From: Carya illinoinensis
Taxonomy: Eukaryota; Streptophyta; Magnoliopsida; Fagales; Juglandaceae
Direction: 5' to 3'
NCBI RefSeq assembly: GCF_018687715.1
Contig: NC_056762.1
Span: 42,378,520 to 42,442,519 of the forward strand
Length of the DNA stretch: 64,000 nt
Shown: positions 12,509 to 24,832 of the stretch, piece after piece
Position numbering within the stretch: position 1 is the first letter of the stretch
How the letters are laid out: each line of letters begins with the position of its first letter
Made by a program: the position numbers and the translations under genes
Notes under the pieces: generated by a model
Database searches by the model: none
Seen by the model: only the letters and a program-made list of their open reading frames with translations
What the model was told of the DNA's origin: nothing

Positions 12509-15057
12509 TGTGATACCCCATATTTACGTGTATTTTTACTGAAAGATTATCTAAATTATTATAATAAGTGATTTTCTTATTTGAAATTAATAGTATTTTT
12601 CGTTGTATGGTTTTATAACTTTTAAGTTGTGAGATTTAAATAATGTGTCTTCTTGATATTAATAATTACTCCGCATTTAAATTACTCTCTAGCTTGAATT
12701 ATTTTATTGTTGAGTTTTAACTATTTTATTTTATTAATATTGAGTGTATTATTTTAATTTGGATTTTATTTATTTTATTATGCTCTTTATTTTAAAATAG
12801 TTTATTGTTGAATTCTAATATTTTATTTTATAAAGTCACTGTGTTTAAATTATTTCATTTAATTCATCGTTTTAAGATTTATTTTCATTGGATCAGTTTG
12901 AGACTCCGAGTTGAAAAGACTGGACCTCACTTTCTTTCCCTTCCTTTTTATTTTTATTTTTTTCTCTTTCCTTTCTTTTTCTTCTTTCCTTATTTTTCTT
13001 ATTTTTCCTCCTACCTTCAGCCCGTGCGTGGCCCCCTCCCCTCTTCCCTCCCATGCATCTCTCTCTCATTGCCATCGGTGCTATCGTGCACCACCATCCG
13101 GCGTCACCGCCCAACCCATCGTCATCCCCACTCTCCGAGGACCTCCCCTACACCAGTCACAACTCCCCATGCCTCACCTTCTCTCTCTTAACCATGTAGG
13201 GCTAAAATGGCCATGATTTTTTCCTGAGCCACTGTCCAGTGCCACCACCATCACCACAGTTTGCTGTCTCGCCGGCCAACATCTTCCACCAATCTCAGCC
13301 CCTAACTTGTCGTTGTTTGCCCCCACAAAGCCCATCGAGCTGCACGGTCTTAGCCTCCCCGCGCTGCTGTCACGCTGCCATTGGCCACCAGCTCTTCACC
13401 ACCAAATTTCTAGCTACCCAACCCACCCATCCTCAGCCCGATCCATCACCGATGAAGCCCAACCATCTCACTTTCCATTTTAGCCTTTTTGGCTTTCGAC
13501 CACCATTTGTGCCACCATTCACGGCTAATCCCTACTTCCACTAGCTTCATAAACACTTCTAAGACATTCCCTATCAATCTCAAGCATTGGTTCGCCCTAT
13601 TCAAAAGTGGGTATTTTTACAACCCACGGCCACAGTGCTTTTACACTGTTACATTATTTTTCCTCCACCTTTTACAACCCATTGATCATTCAAAAAATAT
13701 TATATAGCATTGTACGTATTTTCTAAACTTCCTTTTAGATTTAAATATTTTATTACTTTTACAATAAATTATGACTGGTTGGTTATGCCAAACTAAATCT
13801 GAGGAGTCGGGGGTCGGATGGATTTGAGGATGGAGTTATTTATTTTTGGATGAGTTGGATTGTTAGTTATCCTTGTGTCTTTTCATTTGCATTGCATGGT
13901 GCATGCATGTACATGTGTTGGGTAATGAAAATTAGATTTTCATGCATAAATAGATTTTTGGGTGCATGTATATCATGACCTCAAGCCGAGATGGGACATT
14001 ATCTCAGTGGAGCTCCTCTGGTTACTCAGGAGTAGATACTACTGAGTGACGTCCCCTAGGTTGTCGCTGGGTGATAATCGACTCAGACGATACGGTAATG
14101 CTGTCGGCCTACTCCGTCGTCCGTCAACTGGCAGGGACTAGAGGATGCTTGGTCATGGTATGCGCTGGGCACGGAGTGGGGTATTGCTCGTTTAGATGTC
14201 ACATGCGTAGTCATTACTTGCAATGTGGCATAGGAGTCAGAGTGTGTGGATGATCCCTAGGGGAGATCTTGGTGCATGCATTAAAATTGGAATTGATTTT
14301 GGATATTAGATATGGCCATTTTCTGGGAAAATAGAAAGTTTGATTAAAGGATATTTGTGGGCTATTTTCTTGAAAAATTGCAGGATTTTATAAGTGAATT
14401 TTTATGAACCATTTTCTGAAAAAAAAAATGGTGGATTTCTTGTTTTGGGCCATTATCTAGAATAATGGCGAGGAAATGGTTTAATGGTAATATTGTGGGT
14501 CATTATTTAGGATAATGACGAGGAAATATTTTTAATGGAAATGTTTGGGCCAAAAATGGAATTTTTGGCATGTGTTGGAAAAAGGTTTATTTTTTAAACA
14601 AGATCATTTTTGGATCTCGTGCATATGGCATCCGGTTCATGCATATTGTTGAGTTTTAATATATTATTACTTACCTACGATACCATCTTTGGTACAGTAA
14701 ATTTTGATGCAAATGAGAAAGAGGCTGAGCCTGAGGAGGCAGCTCTGTAGGAGGATTGTTTTGGTGCTCTTGGTTATTTATTGGAAATTATTTCCCTAAT
14801 TTTAATTTATGTAATTTGGTTTTATGATGTTTCTAGGACTTGTAATATTTTATTACGCTTGTCTTAAGCGAGATTGTATTTAAGCAAAATTCTGGTACTT
14901 AGTTGAAAGACTTTTATTACCTGCTGCGTTATTTTTTATGTACACATATTGCATGTACACACACTTGGCACTTGGCGATGGGATGCGTGATTCGTGTTGT
15001 CATCATCCCGACGCCTCAATTTTCACGTATCCGTACATGGGAGTTGGGGGCATCACC
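12509..15057 (+). mobile_element. Solo LTR, 2.55 kb, with perfect target duplication
   Basis: The element begins TGTGATACCCC and ends GGGGGCATCACC, with the usual final CA changed to CC. It is flanked by the identical 5-mer tgatg at 12,504-12,508 and 15,058-15,062. Internal landmarks include 'gcaggagtag'-type AC-rich stretches at 13,980-14,280 and 'catgggagttggggg' just before the end, both common in long chromovirus-type LTRs. No internal domain remains, so it arose by LTR-LTR recombination. It sits inside the older LTR that starts at 11,583. Confidence 0.75.
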
Positions 15058-15062
15058 TGATG

Positions 15063-15500
15063 CTTTTTTGGTTTATGATTATCGTTTAAATGAAGTGTAG
15101 GTTATTTAAGTATTTGGGATTTTAATTAGAAAGTGTGTGCTTAATTAGATAGTTACATACTGTCAGAAATTTACTTAAGCTATGTGTCTATTGTATAGGT
15201 GACGACTGATATTCATTTGGTACTATCGTTGAAAAATTCAAAAAAGTTAAAAGTTCAACCTATACTAGACCTTGCAAAAAAGAAAAGACATGAACTAGTT
15301 GATTTTGAAAAAATATGCAAGTTTTGTTATAAAAAGAAATTTGAATCAACCTCAGTAATTTATTCTATATTACTCATGAAATCTGTATAAAATAACAAGG
15401 TATTTTTGTCATCACTGGAATAGACATAAGCAAATTTTTTGCATTATGTTTATGATTATGCAAAATTTTATAACTCAATAATGCAAAATGCTCAAAAAAG
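15063..15500 (+). mobile_element. Continuation of the interrupted LTR
   Basis: This stretch matches 10,470-10,870 (shared 'ttttaatta.aaagt.tgtg', 'ataggtgacga', 'tttgcattatgttt'). It is most simply the right part of the LTR that was split by the 2.55-kb solo LTR. Short ORFs in it are not conserved. Confidence 0.45.
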
Positions 15501-15752
15501 CAGAACAATGACTTTTGCTTTGAGGGAGAAATTGAATAAAATTAGAGAAAGAAGAAAGCTTACTGCAAGTGACTTGGTGAACGGGGAGGATAGTGGTGGT
15601 GCACAAGGTTAGTGGCGATAATAGAGTTTGAATGAAACAGCGGGAGAAAGGGGAAAACAGAATGGAAGGATGAGAGAAAAGAAAGAAATCTTACCATAGT
15701 TGTTAGTCGAATGTTGAAGACAGTGGTGGTGCCTACAACATCAACAATGACA

Positions 15753-15811
<59 letters not shown>

Positions 15812-16050
15812 ATGGAGAGCGGGAGAAGAGAAACGCAAAGGAGGAGGAGGGCGGGATAACTTGGTTTATTGGGAATCGATTTCTCTGGTGTTATTTTTGG
15901 ATGAGATTTACGTTTGAATGGTAAAGGATATTCTATCAAAATAGAAGTTCCATTCCAACACCTTAATTCCATGTTCAAATGTGAATAATTTAGAGGGAAT
16001 AATCCCCGCATTTTTTCACGGCAAATTTTATTAGGGACGAATATTTCATC
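15501..16050. other. Non-coding stretch with a (GA)28 microsatellite
   Basis: The GA run covers 15,755-15,810. Around it are purine-rich sequences resembling other repeat copies in the window. Open frames across the run encode only Arg-Glu or Ser-Leu repeats and are rejected as genes. Confidence 0.8.
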
Positions 16051-16620
16051 TTTAAAAACTACCATTCGAACAGTAAAGGACTGTTCAAACGAAATTTTCA
16101 ATAATGATATTTTTTTAGATGAAATTAAAATTTTGTCTCAAAAGATCACTTTTAGAGACGAAAATAAAGTCATTTAGTGTATAATATCGTGTCCATATTG
16201 GTACTACTGATATGATTTTATATAATAAGTTAGATTTACTTTATAATAAAATAGTTTTACAAGCTAGTATGCCAATTCAATTCATGTCAGTTTGTAGGTT
16301 TGAAGGAAAATAAATGATACTCTCACATGAGACGGTATGTACCCTAGATAGCCACTTTTAATAAAAGGAAATAAATATTGATATACTACGTACTAAATCA
16401 TTATAAGCTAATCCTCAATGAAACAACATCAAAGATTGATCAGACTATCCCAAATAACAAAAACTCTCAATTTATAGTTTAAAAAATATATATTGATACT
16501 CCAAATCATTGATCAAATGTTAAACATAAACCCAATTTGAAAGTTTGAATGTAAATCCTGTTTGAATAAAACCGAGAACATAATTCTAGTTTCATCAATA
16601 GATTCACAAAGATTTTGATT
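16051..16620 (+). repeat. Dispersed repeat, copy B (partner at 1-1,085)
   Basis: It aligns with 1-480 and 960-1,085 as described for copy A, at clearly lower identity than the 7.2-kb block. The motif pair 'attcgaacagtaaaggactgttcaaac' (inverted 'gttc' halves) at 16,072-16,099 resembles motifs in the CACTA end at 20.0-20.7 kb. Confidence 0.6.
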
Positions 16621-17587
16621 TAGAACGTTGAAACATTTGAGATCTAAAGGAGTACAAACAAAGATCAAAATAAATAGCAATCTAAATCCTAATTCTCACC
16701 CTCTTCCTAATTAATCCTAGATAACTAGGGGGACTGGAAAAAGGAGATCGATTATCAACAAACACCACATGATCGTAGTCATCCCGAAGGCTCGATTTCG
16801 GCATTGGAACATCTATTACCATTAGAGATGATTCCAACAACCCCATATATAGTTTGATCCTCAAGGTCACAGGAAATCGTTTAACTGTTTTTTATTTTAT
16901 TAATTAGGAATTTGATCTATCCAGCCAATAAGTCATTAATGTAGCTAGCTATCTCATTGATCGATCATCAATGCAATGACGTGCAAGTACTGATACATAA
17001 GTATTTATATATGTATTGTTTAATATTTAGTAAAACATATCAAATGCACATGTTTTTCTACTGATCATGTCAAAACATGTGCAATTGACACTAGATGATC
17101 CTTGTTACATTTTTCCAACACCGTATCTATGAATATGACATATGATTAGTTCTACATGCATGCATGGATGTATCCAGTCTCAACAATTTTGTAATATTAA
17201 AATTCATTTTCAATGAAGTGACATGATCTAATTGGTTGTTTGAAAATGACATGAATTCAAACTGGATAGAGAAGAAGAACATCTGGAAAGTAGCTAGGTG
17301 ACCTGGTCCTCAAGGATACGGGTGTGGCAATGCAAGATGAATGAAAGTTTGGGCCTCATTGGGAAGGGTCGTACATAATGATAGCCAACCCCGACCAGGG
17401 TTGTGCTGCCTTAAAGACAGCCAAGCAAAAGAGTTGCAGCACCCTTGGAATGCTAAGCAGTTAAAGAAATTCTACCCTTAATTTCTATTCACTTCCCTTT
17501 CTCTCTTATGTATTCAATAAAAAAAAAAAAAAAAGATCAATAAAGGCAGGTAGTTTTCTAATTTGCATGCCCTCGACTCCTACAATT
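16621..17587. other. No gene recognised
   Basis: AT-rich sequence. A small perfect hairpin (gcacatgtttt with its complement) lies at 17,046-17,082. A 62-codon minus-strand frame at 16,682-16,870 shows no recognisable motif and is not supported by any partner copy. Confidence 0.5.
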
Positions 17588-18380
17588 AGCCATCAAAGTC
17601 GAACCAGAGACTTGCGATGCAACCAAAGGGGTGTGGAGGTCAAAAGACCCCATGATTCTCATACTTAACCACCAAAGTCAAGTAAAAAACTCGTGGTGTA
17701 GCTAAAAGAGTGTGGAGGGTAAAAGACCCCATGACCCCCTTACTTAGCCACCAAAGTCGAGTCAGAGACTCGCGCTGTAGCCAAAAAGGAGTGGAGGTCA
17801 AAAGACCTCACAACCCCCATACTTAGCCACTAAAGTCAAGTCAGAGACTCACGGTGCAGCCAGAAGGGCATGGAGATCCAAAGACTGCATGACTCCCATC
17901 CTTAGCCATCAAAGTCGAGTTAAAGACTTGCGATGCAACCATAAGTGCGTGGAGGTCTAAAGATCCCACGACTCCTATACTTAGCCACCAAAATTGAGTT
18001 AGAGACTCTCAGTGCAGCCGAAAAGGGGTAGAGGTCAAAAAACTCCACGACTCCTATACTTACCATCAAAGTCAAGTGAGAGACTCGTAGTGCAACCAAA
18101 AAGGTGTGGAAGTCAAAAGACCCCACAACTCCCATACTTAGCCACCAAAGTCAAGTAAAAGACTCATGATGAAGCCAAAATGGCGTGGAGGACAAAAGAT
18201 CCCACGACTCCCATTCTTCGCCACCAAAGTTGAGTCAGAGACTTGCGGTGTAGCCAGAACGGCGTGGAGGTCAAAGGACATGACTCTCATACTTAGCCAC
18301 CAAAGTTGAGTCAGAGACTTGTGGTGTAGCCAAAATGGCATAAAGGTCGAAAGACCCCACAACCCTCATACTTAGCCATG
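17588..18380 (-). repeat. Minisatellite of about 79 bp, ten units
   Basis: The phrase 'agccaccaaagtcgag' recurs at about 17,588, 17,671, 17,747, 17,826, 17,905, 17,983, 18,063, 18,143, 18,220 and 18,294. Each is followed by 'agagactcg', 'gtggaggtcaaaagac' and 'ccatactt'. Units differ by substitutions and 1-4-base indels. A 79-base period is not a multiple of three, so minus-strand frames shift at each unit and no constant repeated peptide is made. It abuts the gag-like relic to its right and may be an internal repeat of that element. Confidence 0.9.
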
Positions 18381-18486
18381 GAAAGGTAAGTGTACGCACA
18401 AGATATAGACTAAATCAAGCAATAAGATCACACAACACATCATCGGCAAACATTATAGCATAGTCATACCAAATAATCCAAAGCGT

Positions 18487-19090
18487 CTACAAGAGATTAT
18501 TACAAAAGACCGAACCAGTGCAGCAATCTAAGCAACAAGCGTCAATAAGAATGATCAGGACAGAGGAGTGGGGGAGGGATGAGAAGGCTTCGAGGGCGAT
18601 GGGTGAATTCAAGAAAGCGTCAGGCATGGTTTTACACCTCAAGGAATCGACAAACAAATTCGTAGTAGCATTGGGCTTGAACTGCTCAAGGTCTAAGCAT
18701 TTCAAATCAGTTCAAGGATGAGCCAACGGATGAGCTCGTAGGTGAGCCACGCCAGCCTCATACCCATGCCCAAAGACTTGGTCCCTTATACTATTGGCAG
18801 AGACCAATTGCGGATGCAAGCAAGCCACCTCACAACTCGAAGCAGTTAATTCCACTTCCAATTCTTGTAGCCGCTTCTTCTACTTTGTCGCCTTCTTCTC
18901 AAAATTTATCAGGGTTTGGTTTTGTCCATCTTGACTGGCATCAAGAGCCTTCCAATTTTTCTTGTAAGTGTCAAACTCTGGTCCAGGTCTTCATAAGACC
19001 CCTTCCTCTCAGACAATTGGCATTAAACTCCCCTTGAGCTGCATCATGCAACACCTTGAGCAGTAATGATGGAACGCCAAGTAAACCCCT
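18487..19090 (-). pseudogene. Degenerate coiled-coil (gag-like) retroelement relic
   Basis: Read on the minus strand, the frame begins near 18,990 and runs to about 18,490 with internal stops. It includes FDTYKKNWKALDASQDGQN, then a charged helical stretch with RLQELEVELTASSCEVACL, then IRDQVFGHGYEAG. A coiled coil followed by a 'GY.AG' block is typical of the C-terminal half of plant gypsy-type gag-like proteins, as I recall that family. There is no ATG-anchored intact ORF. The assignment is by resemblance only. Confidence 0.4.
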
Positions 19091-19354
19091 TGAAGGAAGG
19101 GGCATCTAGCCCTCAGAGGATTCAGATTCAGAATGGGTAGAAATCCTAGAAGGGGTTTCCACCAGAGATTGATGGGGGGAAGAATCGCAGTGAGCCATTT
19201 GATGATTGTGTTGGAGAGAACGAGTTCACAAAGATGAGGGATTGTAAGTTTTCAAAAAGGGGATACAGGGAATGGAAAAGCTTGAAAGGAAAAACTTCAA
19301 AAATAAAAATGAGCCAAGGAAAGGGAAAAGGCATTTGGAAGAAGGCAATTTTCC

Positions 19355-19905
19355 CTCATTTATGTCTATGTTGTTACTCACACTAATGAGCGTAGTGAGT
19401 GGATGGATCCTACAACTGTAGATAATTATATAAGCAGGGTTAATTTTGTTAAATAAATTATGCAAGATGTGAATAATTTATTTTTTAATTGTATTTCTTT
19501 TAATACATTACTTATTGTGTGTTTTCTTTCTATTTGCAAAAAACAATTATGGAGATGACGTCAGCTTCTGGGTAATCCTCTCATAGTGACAGACATATTC
19601 ATGCAAGTACTTGGGACCAAGTCTAGTATGGTAAGAAGTTTGGGACGTTCTTTCAAACTTCTAAATCCTACTAAAGATTTAGAAGTAGCACGACGAGAAA
19701 ATGAGTATATGAGGTCGAAACAGCAAGAGTTAGAGTCTCTCTAGAAGCGATAGTCTGATTTAGAGATGTGTTTACAGGAGCAACAGAGAGACCAAGATGA
19801 AAGAATGCATAGTGAGGTCTAAGAACAAGTCCAGCAGGAAATGATGGTACAAATGGAGCGTGTTATATCACTGCAGCAGAATAATGATGGGTGAGGAAAG
19901 AAGAA
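19355..19905 (+). pseudogene. CACTA (En/Spm) transposase relic
   Basis: The left part reads HTNERSEWMDPTTVDNYISR. The right part, after a gap of non-coding or intron-like DNA, reads RRENEYMRSKQQELESL and then a glutamine-rich coiled coil (QEQQRDQDERM, EQVQQEMMVQMERVISLQQ). This matches the C-terminal part of the plant Transposase_24 type (En/Spm) as I know it. TAG and TAA codons interrupt it. Just downstream is a dense array of short motifs of the sort seen in CACTA subterminal regions, which supports the call. Confidence 0.5.
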
Positions 19906-20013
19906 GAAATAAATTTTATCAATTTTATCATTGTATATAACTTTTAATATCTAATTTTGCAACTCTATAAGACATTGTTAGTTGTTAAATTGAAGGTGTA
20001 ATATGATACAATT

Positions 20014-20357
20014 TGTATGTTTTTTTATTTTATGAAATTAGTATTTCTAATCTGTATGCTCAGATGTAAAAAAGAAACGTCAGAACATTGATTCACATTT
20101 GAACCAACGTTTGAATGTAATTACACAAAATTATAATATAACATTTAAACGTATAATCCAATGTTTGAATGTATTCACCCTCAAATGTATGTTTTTTTAT
20201 TTTATGAAATTAGTATTTCTGATCTGTATGCTCAGATGTAAAAAAGAAATGTCAGAACATTGATTCACATTTGAACCAACGTTTGAATGTAATTACACAA
20301 AATTATAATATAACATTTAAACGTATAATCCAATGTTTGAATGTATTCACCCTCAAA
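20014..20357 (+). repeat. Tandem duplication, 172-bp unit x 2
   Basis: Bases 20,014-20,185 are repeated at 20,186-20,357 with only about three substitutions. The unit holds several 'tttgaa' motifs. High identity implies a recent event within an otherwise decayed transposon end. Confidence 0.95.
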
Positions 20358-20665
20358 TGAATAGAATGTTCGAATGTTTAAACAATTAAAGTTTGAACAA
20401 ACCTTTGCATGTACCAGTTGCGTTCGAACTCTTGTCTGTTAACATTTGAACTAATGAGTGAACGTTATACCCGTCATGTTTGAACATTGGTCCATTAACA
20501 TTTGAACAAACATTCGAGCATATAATACAGTTAACATTCAAGCGTATAAACATTCGAACATAAATATAATACGTTAACCATAACCAGTGAAGGTTAACTT
20601 CTTTTGTTCCAATGTCAATCGGTAGAGTTAATGTTCGAAAGTTCGACTGGACATTCGAATGTTAC
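20030..20665 (+). mobile_element. Subterminal motif-rich end of a CACTA-like element
   Basis: About fifteen copies of a motif close to 'acatttgaac' or 'acattcgaac' occur in both orientations across 600 bp. Dense inverted and direct copies of a 10-12-bp motif near the ends, where the transposase binds, are typical of En/Spm elements. They lie directly after the transposase relic. The expected CACTA/TAGTG terminus is not seen; an LTR is inserted at 20,702. Confidence 0.5.
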
Positions 20666-20701
20666 TTTTTGACAAATTTCAACATTTACAAAAAAATGAA
20701 A

Positions 20702-21680
20702 TGTAACACCCGGGTCCAATGTGAAGCTATTTTAAAAAAATTTTGAATTTATGTGTGAAAAACCTATTTAAATTTTCAAGTATATATATTTTTTTAAATA
20801 GACTACAGGCCTAAAATCTTTCTTTTGATAAACTAAGATTTCCTTCTACTTTATTTTTTTGTTTTAAGTGAAAAATCTTTTATGGACAAAATATTTTTTC
20901 TTAACAATTTGGATCTTTTTTTAAAATTGAGTCAAGACCAAAATTTGGATAAAAAGCCCAAGCCCGTGAGATCCTGTATCAGACTTCACGTTCTACACGA
21001 TTCACGTCCGTTTGTCACTGCAAGCACGGCTTCTTTGTGTCTGTGTCCGTGTCCGTGTCGTTCGCACAAACATTTTTATTACTAGGGTTTTGTTTTCAAT
21101 CCTCTATCTATACTAGGAAACACAATGTCCTTTGGACGTTTGCCTAGTGGGGATTATAAATTTGGGTGTTAATCAAAGAAAATGATGAAAATAAAAAATT
21201 ATATAACCTTTGACATTATGTTAATAAAATAAATATTAATAAAAAGAAATCTAAGAAATTTTGTTGGACCAAAAAATCATAAGTGTTAAATGCTGTGGAG
21301 ATATGCAATAGAAATTTAAAGTATTCTGGTTAGACAACCTGTTATATCGTTTTGTAGAGTATGACAAGTACTACTACAATATTGGTATATAAATTTTTAT
21401 AGATATTCATTTGAGTTTTTCTTTTAAACACGTAAAAAATTTTTTTAAAAACTCAACACTGGAAATATATATAATGGCACAAACCATAATACATTTTGAC
21501 ACTTCTAACTATCTCCAATAATCAAAAATACACTTCTGATACAATAGTAAATAATAACATTAACTATGTAGTTAGACTAAAACCTATACGATTAATGGAT
21601 TCGTGAAAACTTATGGAGTTTTCACGAGGTTCTTAAAGGTAATAGAAATTTCAAAATTGAATTTCTAGCGGGCTGTTACA
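20702..21680 (-). mobile_element. Gypsy-type 3' LTR, 979 bp, minus strand
   Basis: Plus-strand ends are TGTAACACCCGG at 20,702 and CGGGCTGTTACA at 21,680, a matched LTR terminal pair. To the right, the complement of 'aggaggggagat' and 'ttcgaggacgaaatc' marks the polypurine tract and end of pol, so this is the 3' LTR of a minus-strand element. The internal region to the right is quickly lost. An ORF of 67 codons at 20,882 is not conserved. The right quarter matches 8,250-8,455 inside the 7.2-kb block. Confidence 0.7.
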
Positions 21681-21722
21681 ATCTCCCCTCCTAAAAAAAA
21701 AAGATTTCGTCCTCGAAATCGA
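21681..21722 (-). other. Polypurine tract and pol 3' end (minus strand)
   Basis: On the minus strand the phrase 'cgatttcgaggacgaaatc' is followed by an A/T run, 'aggaggggagat' and then the LTR start TGTAACAG. It fixes the orientation of the adjacent LTR. Confidence 0.7.
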
Positions 21723-22264
21723 AATAAGTAAGAAATAACAAATTAAGGAATAGGTGTTGCTTACCAACCTGTTGTCTATTCCGTATATATCTACCTTTGA
21801 GATTATGTCATTTTTTTAACTCTCTTACTTTAACCAACAATTATATTATACTTCTTTCCACAAGGTTGGCAAAGTTGTATCGACATACTCTCCAAACCTA
21901 AATTTCAAGTAAATAATCTTCCAAAACTCTTTCTTAGAAAAACATAGGCAGTAATTAATATTTAACTAGTTGATATTTATCCAAAATAACAATATATTAT
22001 ATGCCTACATATATTATTAATACTTACACTTAATATAATAGAATATATCTATTCATATATGGTTCCCACATACTAGTATATGAAATTTTTAAATTTTATC
22101 AACTAATTATTATACAAATTATAAAATATACTTATGAAGTATATTTACTATATAAACATAAATAATTAGAATTTATATTATATATTTAATTATAAAAGTG
22201 GTATGCTTATATTATTAGCTAATACATATATACATGCATAGGTGTATGTATATATTTATCAATA
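21723..22264. other. AT-rich sequence, no gene
   Basis: Presumably decayed internal retroelement DNA, then TA-rich sequence up to the hAT half. No coding signal. Somewhere near its right edge lies the inferred distal inversion breakpoint. Confidence 0.4.
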
Positions 22265-22478
22265 TATGAATGGGTTTTAATCGAGTCGAGCTAACGAGTC
22301 GACTCGAGCATAAACGAGCGAGCCTAAACGAGCCTTAGTCGAGTCGAGTCGAGTATGTATCATTTATAAATCGAGCGAGCATTTGCTTTAACGAACGAGT
22401 TTTTTTTTTTCACGAGTCGAATTCGGTTCGAGTTTAACCGAGCGAGCTATCGAACAGACTGGTTCATTTACAGCCCTA
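22265..22478 (+). mobile_element. hAT-type element, right half (end B)
   Basis: The segment is dense in 'gagtcgag' and 'cgagcgagc' words and ends '..ttcatttacagcccta' at 22,478. Read outward-in, the end is TAGGGCTGTAAATGAACC, a plant hAT-type terminus, and nearly matches the end at 60,069 (TAGGGCTGTAATTGAGCC). It is flanked on the right by actctatg at 22,479-22,486. No matching left end exists nearby; the matching half is 37.6 kb away. Confidence 0.7.
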
Positions 22479-22560
22479 ACTCTATGGTTTAAAGGCCCAT
22501 CACATGTCATACTGACTACCATGGTTAGTTGTGTTAAGCCCCTGATTCTTTTGATGTGAA
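22479..22560 (+). repeat. Target duplication plus terpene synthase downstream flank
   Basis: Bases 22,479-22,486 (actctatg) are the 8-bp target duplication of the hAT element. From there the sequence matches 37,347-37,400 downstream of synthase copy 1 (shared 'aaaggcccatc.catgt' and 'actacc'). So this is a piece of synthase-type 3' flank with no synthase gene beside it. Confidence 0.7.
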
Positions 22561-24832
22561 AAGTAGTTGTAATAATGTCCCATGAACAGAAGCCTTGCAA
22601 CACTTCAGGTGCTAAGTCAGGTGAAACTTGTGTATTATTAATTTTATATTTTTATATTACTAAGCGTCAATAAGTAGGCAGGACTCATATAACTCTTTAT
22701 GCCAATTTTGCCTATGTTTGTCACTCTTCATTCCACTTTTACTCCTATTTGTCTGGTTCAATTCTCGTTTGTTTCAATTTTCCAGTTTTGTTGCCCTTTA
22801 ATTTTCTAGAACATCAATCTACAATATTTTATCTTTTTATATTTATGAACTTAACGCTACTTTCCACCGCCTTCTTTAATTTCTGGAACATTAGCCCACG
22901 TTTGAATCACCGCTTCACTCACTTTCTAGTAGATCAACCCCTTCCACCCCCTTCGTGTTTTGTCTCAATCAGTTTTTAGACTTAACTTATTTGCTACCAG
23001 TGTCTTCTGTTCACTTCTTCATCTTCCTAGTGTCTTCTACTTAGACCAATCTACCGTCTAATCCACTATATATACCCTAGCTGCCCAACCAAGAAAAATA
23101 AAATAGAGGAAAATATTTTCAAGATCAAAACAGTGGAATGGCCACACCGCTGCTCAAAACTCAGTCATAACAAAATTGATGCATTGCCAATATTGTTCAT
23201 CAATTGGCTACTGATATACAACACCAGTGGCATAGATAACCATACAACATCATCCGCATGCATTAACATAAAGCGATGGAGCCCTTCCCCTTCTTCATGA
23301 CCACGCCACCTTTTCAAACAGGGTTAAACCAAAGAGGACTACAACAACTTCACCTACAACTACCTCCTTGAAAACGGATTTTGCAGAAGTCATGAAATGA
23401 AAGAAACATGACTTGTTTGGGCAGAGATTTGAAAGTGACATAGAAAGAAAGGAGATTTGAGAGGCATGTATAGAGAGCCATAGAGCTTCTGGGGAGTTGC
23501 ATACCTATATACACGAACTTTCTTTTACAAACTTTTGGATCATTTCAAGAGAGAAAAAATATTTACAAACAGAGGAACCAAAAACTGGTTCACTTACATA
23601 CAAACAAAAGAACCAAAAAATATACCCCAACTTTCCGAAGTTAAAATCCCAACCTTTCGGATTCCCGAGATAAACACGAAATTACCAAAACAATGATACC
23701 CATATACACGAAGTGTCTCAATAGAGATAAGAGATAAGAGATTACAAGTTCTTCAAACATATATATAAATAAAAAAAAAAAAAAACCAAACATATATATT
23801 TAAAAAAAAAAAGCCAAATATATATATATATATATAAAGGCCAAAAAACAAACATGCAAAAACGCAACCCATAAATTTTTTCACAAAACAACCAAGGCAA
23901 AAAGAAGAAGAAGAAGAAGAAGAAGAAGAAGAAGATTAGAATGAAATAAGAAACTTCATTTCACATATACGAGAGCCTCGGTCCCAAACTCCATAAAAAA
24001 ATCAACAAATCTACTCACAACAGGCAATAGCAGAAAAATAGAACCCACAATCTGGCCGTCCATTGGGGGAGAACTCATGGTGGGGGAGAATCGATGGGGA
24101 CAAAACCCACAGTGAGTGAAAGAGAAGAGAAGGGAGAAAGGAAAATGCAGAAGTCTTGTGGGAGCTCATGCTACGGGACAACTAAGGGAAGAGAGGGGAG
24201 GGGATCCTACTTAAAAAAGAAGAGATAAAAGAAATGAAGAGAGAGAATAAATTAACATGTAAAAGAACCGGTGGTCAGAATGTAGAAGTACGAGCGGTCA
24301 AGAAGAGAAAAAAAGTAAAAAATAGCATCACTTGGCACATGAACCTAGAATCAAAGTTTAAAATACAAAAGCAAAAAATTAAAAGAGTAAATTCATGACA
24401 CATATTTCAAATGTCAAAACCATGTCTACCAATCCACCTCAAATTCCAATGAAAGTGAAAAATAAAAAAGATAACTATTTTAAACACAGAAGGAAAAGCA
24501 GAAATGACAATGATGTGATCATTTGAGAGTGTATGCTTACTTCCTGTCATCATTTCAAATTTTCAATTTCATTTAAGATATAATTTCCCTGCAAATCCAT
24601 CCTTCAAATATTAAATAACCTTCATCTCAACCAAGCTTGTGAAGATGCCAATTTGAAAAAAAATAGTAAAATATAGAAAATGCCTAGTTACCAAAATAAT
24701 ACTATAGAACAAATATCCACAAATGCTATACATTGAAAAATATTTACTATAATTTTTTTTAAAATAAATTAATAAAAATTAACATGAATACATCCAATTT
24801 ACGGATACCCTTGGAGTCTGGCTGGGGTTCAA
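22561..24832. other. Intergenic DNA with microsatellites; no gene recognised
   Basis: Contains a pyrimidine-rich stretch (22,720-22,960), TA runs near 23,820 and a (GAA)n run at about 23,905-23,935. The purine-rich block 24,050-24,230 ('ggggagaa', 'acccacagtgagtgaaagag') is a diverged copy of 45,420-45,610, so it belongs to an unnamed dispersed repeat. No intact ORF longer than 76 codons is credible. Confidence 0.5.

Noticed and set aside
15560..16101. Open frames of 68-122 codons around the GA run
   Set aside because: They are made by the dinucleotide repeat, have no motif, and overlap on both strands.
17046..17082. Perfect 11-bp inverted repeat as a possible microRNA or regulatory hairpin
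   Set aside because: Too short for a plant microRNA precursor and likely by chance in AT-rich DNA.
17588..18380. CRISPR-like array
   Set aside because: The window is eukaryotic, and the units are contiguous diverged repeats without unique spacers.
20702..21680. Plus-strand solo LTR
   Set aside because: The adjacent polypurine tract on the right shows that it is the 3' LTR of a minus-strand element.
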